NCBI RefSeq assembly: GCF_905475395.1
Contig: NC_058338.1
Span: forward strand, 5,036,935-5,100,934
DNA from: Chrysoperla carnea
Lineage: Eukaryota > Arthropoda > Insecta > Neuroptera > Chrysopidae
Direction: 5' to 3'
DNA length: 64,000 nucleotides
Shown here one piece after another: positions 60,688-64,000 of the stretch (position 1 is the stretch's first letter; every line of letters begins with the position of its first letter). The translations under genes were made by a program, and so were the position numbers. Under the pieces are notes generated by a model. It was not told where the DNA came from. It worked only from the letters and a program-made list of their open reading frames with translations, and did no database searches.

Positions 60688-63389
60688 ATGCCGTATAAAA
60701 TTTGGTAATTGAATATGATATTTATGGTAAATTATTACCGTAATTTTTAAATAATCTCTTTAATTTTTAGTATGGCTTCGGATTTCTTCTATCCGAATAT
60801 GGGTGGAGTTGAAGAACACATTTATAATTTATCACAATGTTTAATCGCTAATGGACATAAGGTGATTGTTCTCACCCATAGCTATGCGGATCGTGTAGGT
60901 ACGATTTTATATTCTTTGAGAATTCGGGGGGTAGATAAAGATCTGTTTAATAAGGGTATTTTTCAATTCTTACAACATTTTTTTAAAGGCGTTCGATACA
61001 TGACAAATGGTTTAAAAGTTTATTATTTACCAATAAAACCATTCTATCAACAAAGTGTTTTACCAACAATGATTGCAAGTTTACCATTAATTCGTTATAT
61101 CTACATTCGTGAAAATATTCAAATTGTTCATGGACATTCAGCATTCTCAGCGCTGGCGCACGAAGCAATGCTTATTGGAAGTTTGATGGGATTGAAGGTA
61201 AAAAAACAAAGAAAAGTAGTTAGTTAGGTCTCTCAATACAGAAATCCAAGCGAAATACATTTTACTAGCCCCCTATTGAATAGTAGGAGTTGCAATTCCG
61301 CCATCTGGCGATAATAATTTGTACTAATTAAAGCAGGAAGTGGACCCGTTTTCAGTAGTTCCAATTTAGAATACCAGGCTACTCCTTATTTGTTAATCCA
61401 TACGTAGTCCCCTAATTGTAACGAATACGTTCGATAGAAAGCGATTCTCCTTGATACATTTCGAGTTTTTAGCGAAACTGATTATTATCTTGCTTCACCT
61501 AATCCAAACTATTTAGAAGACCCTGTTTCAAAATTTTATTATTTTCTCTTCTTCGCAAATCATTTTTCATATTCCGTACCCCCTCCTCCCCCACCCTAAC
61601 GTGATCTCGACGGCAAGTGCTAGATGTACTTCATCTCCACCTAATTTCAATAAAAAAACATATATTCAAAATTCAGCCCCCTTAAAATTCACTCTCAAAA
61701 ACGTTTTGTATAAAACATTTTAAATTTTCTCGAAATTTCAAACAACTATATCTCGGTGAAAAATAATTGGATCTGAATGAAACAAATCCGATAGCTTGCA
61801 CTTTCTAGTTTTTCTAGAATCAATATCTCAAACATTTTTATCATCGCTTAATATTTTATGCGCGGTGCTGTTTTGTCGGGAAAATTAAATAGTGTTCTAC
61901 TTTTTTTCGGGGTAGTATAGTTTCGCTTTAATGTAAGATGGGGGGCAGTGATTATTTTAATTAAATCGACAAATTAATTAATCGAATCAAAATTTATTTT
62001 TAGACTGTATTTACCGATCATAGCCTGTTCGGTTTTGCTGACACAAGTGCAGTGCTAACAAATAAATTTTTAAATATCTGGCTATCGAATTGTAATCATT
62101 GTGTTTGTGTTTCACATACTGGTAAAGAGAATACAGTGTTACGTGCGAAAGTTCAATCGAATCGTGTATCTGTGATACCGAACGCTGTGGACACGGTCCT
62201 CTTCACGCCGGATCCAAGTCAACGATCTAGATCATGTATAACAATTGTAATTGTATCACGACTTGTCTATCGTAAAGGTATTGATTTAATGGCAAATATT
62301 ATTGCAGAAATATGTCCAAAATATCCAGAAGTGAATTTTTTAATTGCTGGCGATGGACCCAAAAGATGGTATGATTCATATTTGATAAATTTATATTTTG
62401 GATTGAATTTGTGGATTATTTCATTTTGTTAACTTGAATTGTTTGTAATTTTAGGTTGTTAGAAGAAGTGCGTGAACAAAAAGGTCTACAAGATCGTGTC
62501 ACATTATTAGGTAGCTTAGAACATTCCCAAGTGGTTCATGTATTACGGAAAGGACATATTTTTTTAAATACGTCGTTAACAGAAGCATATTGTATGGCTA
62601 TTGTTGAAGCTGCTTCTTGTGGGTTAGTTAATCATTTTATTTTAGGTATCAGTAGTGATATCAATTTTCCGAAAATACGTGAGTTTGGGAACAATCAAAA
62701 TATACAGATCGATCGAAAACTTTGAATTTTTACGCCCGATAACTTTGGACTCAACTATTTTTCTCTAAAAAAACATAGTTTCGAATAAATTTCAAAAAAT
62801 TGTTGATTTTTTCCGAAATCACTACATATATTCTCTTGATAAAACAAAATTTTATCTAACTTGATGGGACTATTTAGTTTGCAGGTAGTCTCAACACGGG
62901 TCGGTGGCATTCCAGAAGTTTTGCCATCAGATTTAATATATTTATCAGAACCAAATGTGCCAGATTTAATAAAAAGTTTGTATATTTCTAATTATTATTA
63001 TCTAAAACAGTGTCCATCTTTATTGGGATAACCTTCTATGGATTTAAAACCAAAGAGTAATTAGTTGACAGTCATTTCAACTTTTTCCCAAAACAAAAAG
63101 AGTCGCGTTACGATTCGCGAAACGATTATTGTCAAATAACTACTCATCGACTTTCATAAAATTCATAGAAGGTTACCTCAATTAAGATATATAATTAAAA
63201 TTATTTCTTCTCCGTAGGTTTAGAACAAGCGATAAGCGATTTTAAAGCTGGCAATTTAGTATGTCCATTTTTATGTAATTCTCGTGTTAGTCAATTATAT
63301 AATTGGGTTGATGTTACATTTCGTACAAATGTTGTATATAATATGGTGGCGTCTGATTCAACTAAATCACTTGGGGAACAACTTGCTAG
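60688..63389 (+). CDS. PIG-A: PIG-A, GPI-GlcNAc transferase catalytic subunit, 5' seven exons (runs off window)
   Basis: PIG-A moves GlcNAc from UDP-GlcNAc to phosphatidylinositol on the cytosolic face of the ER, the first step of GPI-anchor synthesis. Exons: 60688-60704, 60771-60898, 60989-61197, 62004-62368, 62455-62622, 62878-62975 and 63218-63389, all GT-AG and in phase. The start MPYKIC is on a 17-nt exon and splices into [22 protein letters not shown]4-family marks: the GGVEEH loop, [42 protein letters not shown], and the EX7E-type donor site [20 protein letters not shown], then [12 protein letters not shown]. The C-terminal membrane segment is beyond the window. Exon 5 ends gg with donor gttagt and exon 6 starts tttgcag, restoring GLQVV. 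The 90-nt intron at 60899-60988 is open in frame. Confidence 0.96.
61265..61400 (-). repeat. Dispersed repeat family C copy in PIG-A intron 3
   Basis: On the minus strand: ggaactactgaaaacgggtc, cacttcctgctttaattag, then gccagatggcggaattgcaa. It matches 30386-30460. The rest of this 806-bp intron shows no feature. Confidence 0.6.
63027..63179. repeat. Foldback element in PIG-A intron 6
   Basis: The ends gataaccttctatggattt and, reversed, ggtaaccttctatgaatttt match. Similarity continues inward through a gagtaattagttgacagtc-like block. About 50-bp arms in 150 bp. Confidence 0.6.
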
Positions 63390-63435
63390 GTAAAATAATC
63401 CACCCTGTATAATTGTCATCAGATTATTGTAAGAA

Positions 63436-63958
63436 TCGTTAGTTTATAATATTCACTATTCTAATCTATTTTAATGGATGTCTCCATTAACACTGCCAAA
63501 CAAGAGCTGACTATGACGCGTCACTGCGTCTTGTGCGGCTGCAGCTGGAAGGAGCCGTGCGGCTTTATACATGTTTATGCGTGATTAAGAAATAATTATT
63601 TGTCAAAAATGGCTTAAAAAGTAGAGGTGATAGGGTATTGATGTCTGTATGAAGGTATGTGCTTCAGCATTACCATCAAGCATCAATTGTTCCAATAGAA
63701 TTTCTTCTTCAATTTCATCCAGCATTAATAGGCGTAATAGAATATCGCGATCACTCATTTTACTTCACAGTCAAGTATGACAGCAGTCCGCGTCAGACAC
63801 TTGTGTCAGCCGCAGCATAGGAAACAGTCAAGTATGCGTTTGACGCAGCATAGGAGGATCATACCTTTATTCTAGCCACATTTGGTTGCGTTGCGTAACC
63901 GTTACGAGAAATCCCTGCCTATATTACCTGTATCAAGATTTATTATAAACTAACGATA
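63436..63958 (-). mobile_element. TIR element with residual ORF in PIG-A intron 7
   Basis: The left end atcgttagtttataata (from about 63436) is inverted at about 63942-63958 (tattataaactaacgat). Inside, the minus strand has an ATG at 63758 with a 51-codon frame to 63603: MSDRDILLRLLMLDEIEEEI, then LLEQLMLDGNAEAHTF. The leucine- and acid-rich start is like the N-terminus of HARBI1-type (PIF/Harbinger) nucleases, though that is only a resemblance. GC-rich subterminal repeats (cagtcaagtatg, twice, at about 63769 and 63826) flank it. It looks like a deletion derivative keeping its first exon. Confidence 0.6.
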
Positions 63959-64000
63959 ATACTTGCACGTTAATCCGGTGACATAAAATAAATGTTAATT

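Overview
The window is AT-rich, intron-bearing nuclear DNA from an insect. No bacterial-type gene, operon, rRNA or CRISPR is visible. Family recognition is from memory of protein families and no search was run. The protein genes (eIF6, a delilah/taxi-type bHLH factor, a Pico/MIG-10/lamellipodin adaptor, VWA8, TMEM209, PIG-A) are all animal genes, and the bHLH factor and the repeat landscape point to an insect. The species cannot be told.

Layout. At 1.4-3.7 kb (+) is a complete five-exon eIF6 gene. At 4.8-6.8 kb (+) is a two-exon gene with eight C2H2 zinc fingers. From 7 to 23 kb the DNA is non-coding and built from dispersed repeats, short inverted-repeat DNA transposon derivatives (MITEs), a 5'-truncated LINE with clear target-site duplications, and a tRNA-derived SINE. 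At 23.6-24.5 kb (+) is an intact single-exon bHLH gene. From 25 to 33 kb lies more AT-rich non-coding DNA with foldback, hAT-like and pogo-like elements. At 33.7-39.7 kb (-) is a six-exon, 1079-residue MRL-family adaptor (Pico), complete from the start codon I chose to the stop.

From 43.6 to 59.5 kb the DNA is heavily rearranged. It holds a diverged tandem repeat split by a 676-bp near-perfect palindrome. Only three exons of VWA8 are present: two from the N-terminal AAA+ region and one that looks like the C-terminus, with about 1500 residues missing between them. A Penelope-like reverse transcriptase fragment follows. Part of its own coding sequence has been amplified into a satellite of about 25 units (51.17-56.92 kb), and that satellite ends inside the last visible exon of a damaged TMEM209 copy (minus strand). 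An 83-bp minisatellite fills a TMEM209 intron.

From 60.7 kb (+) PIG-A, the catalytic subunit of GPI-GlcNAc transferase, starts. Seven exons are visible and the gene runs off the right edge.

The genes share no obvious pathway. The most unusual feature is the satellite born from a Penelope RT open reading frame, lying between two gutted housekeeping genes.
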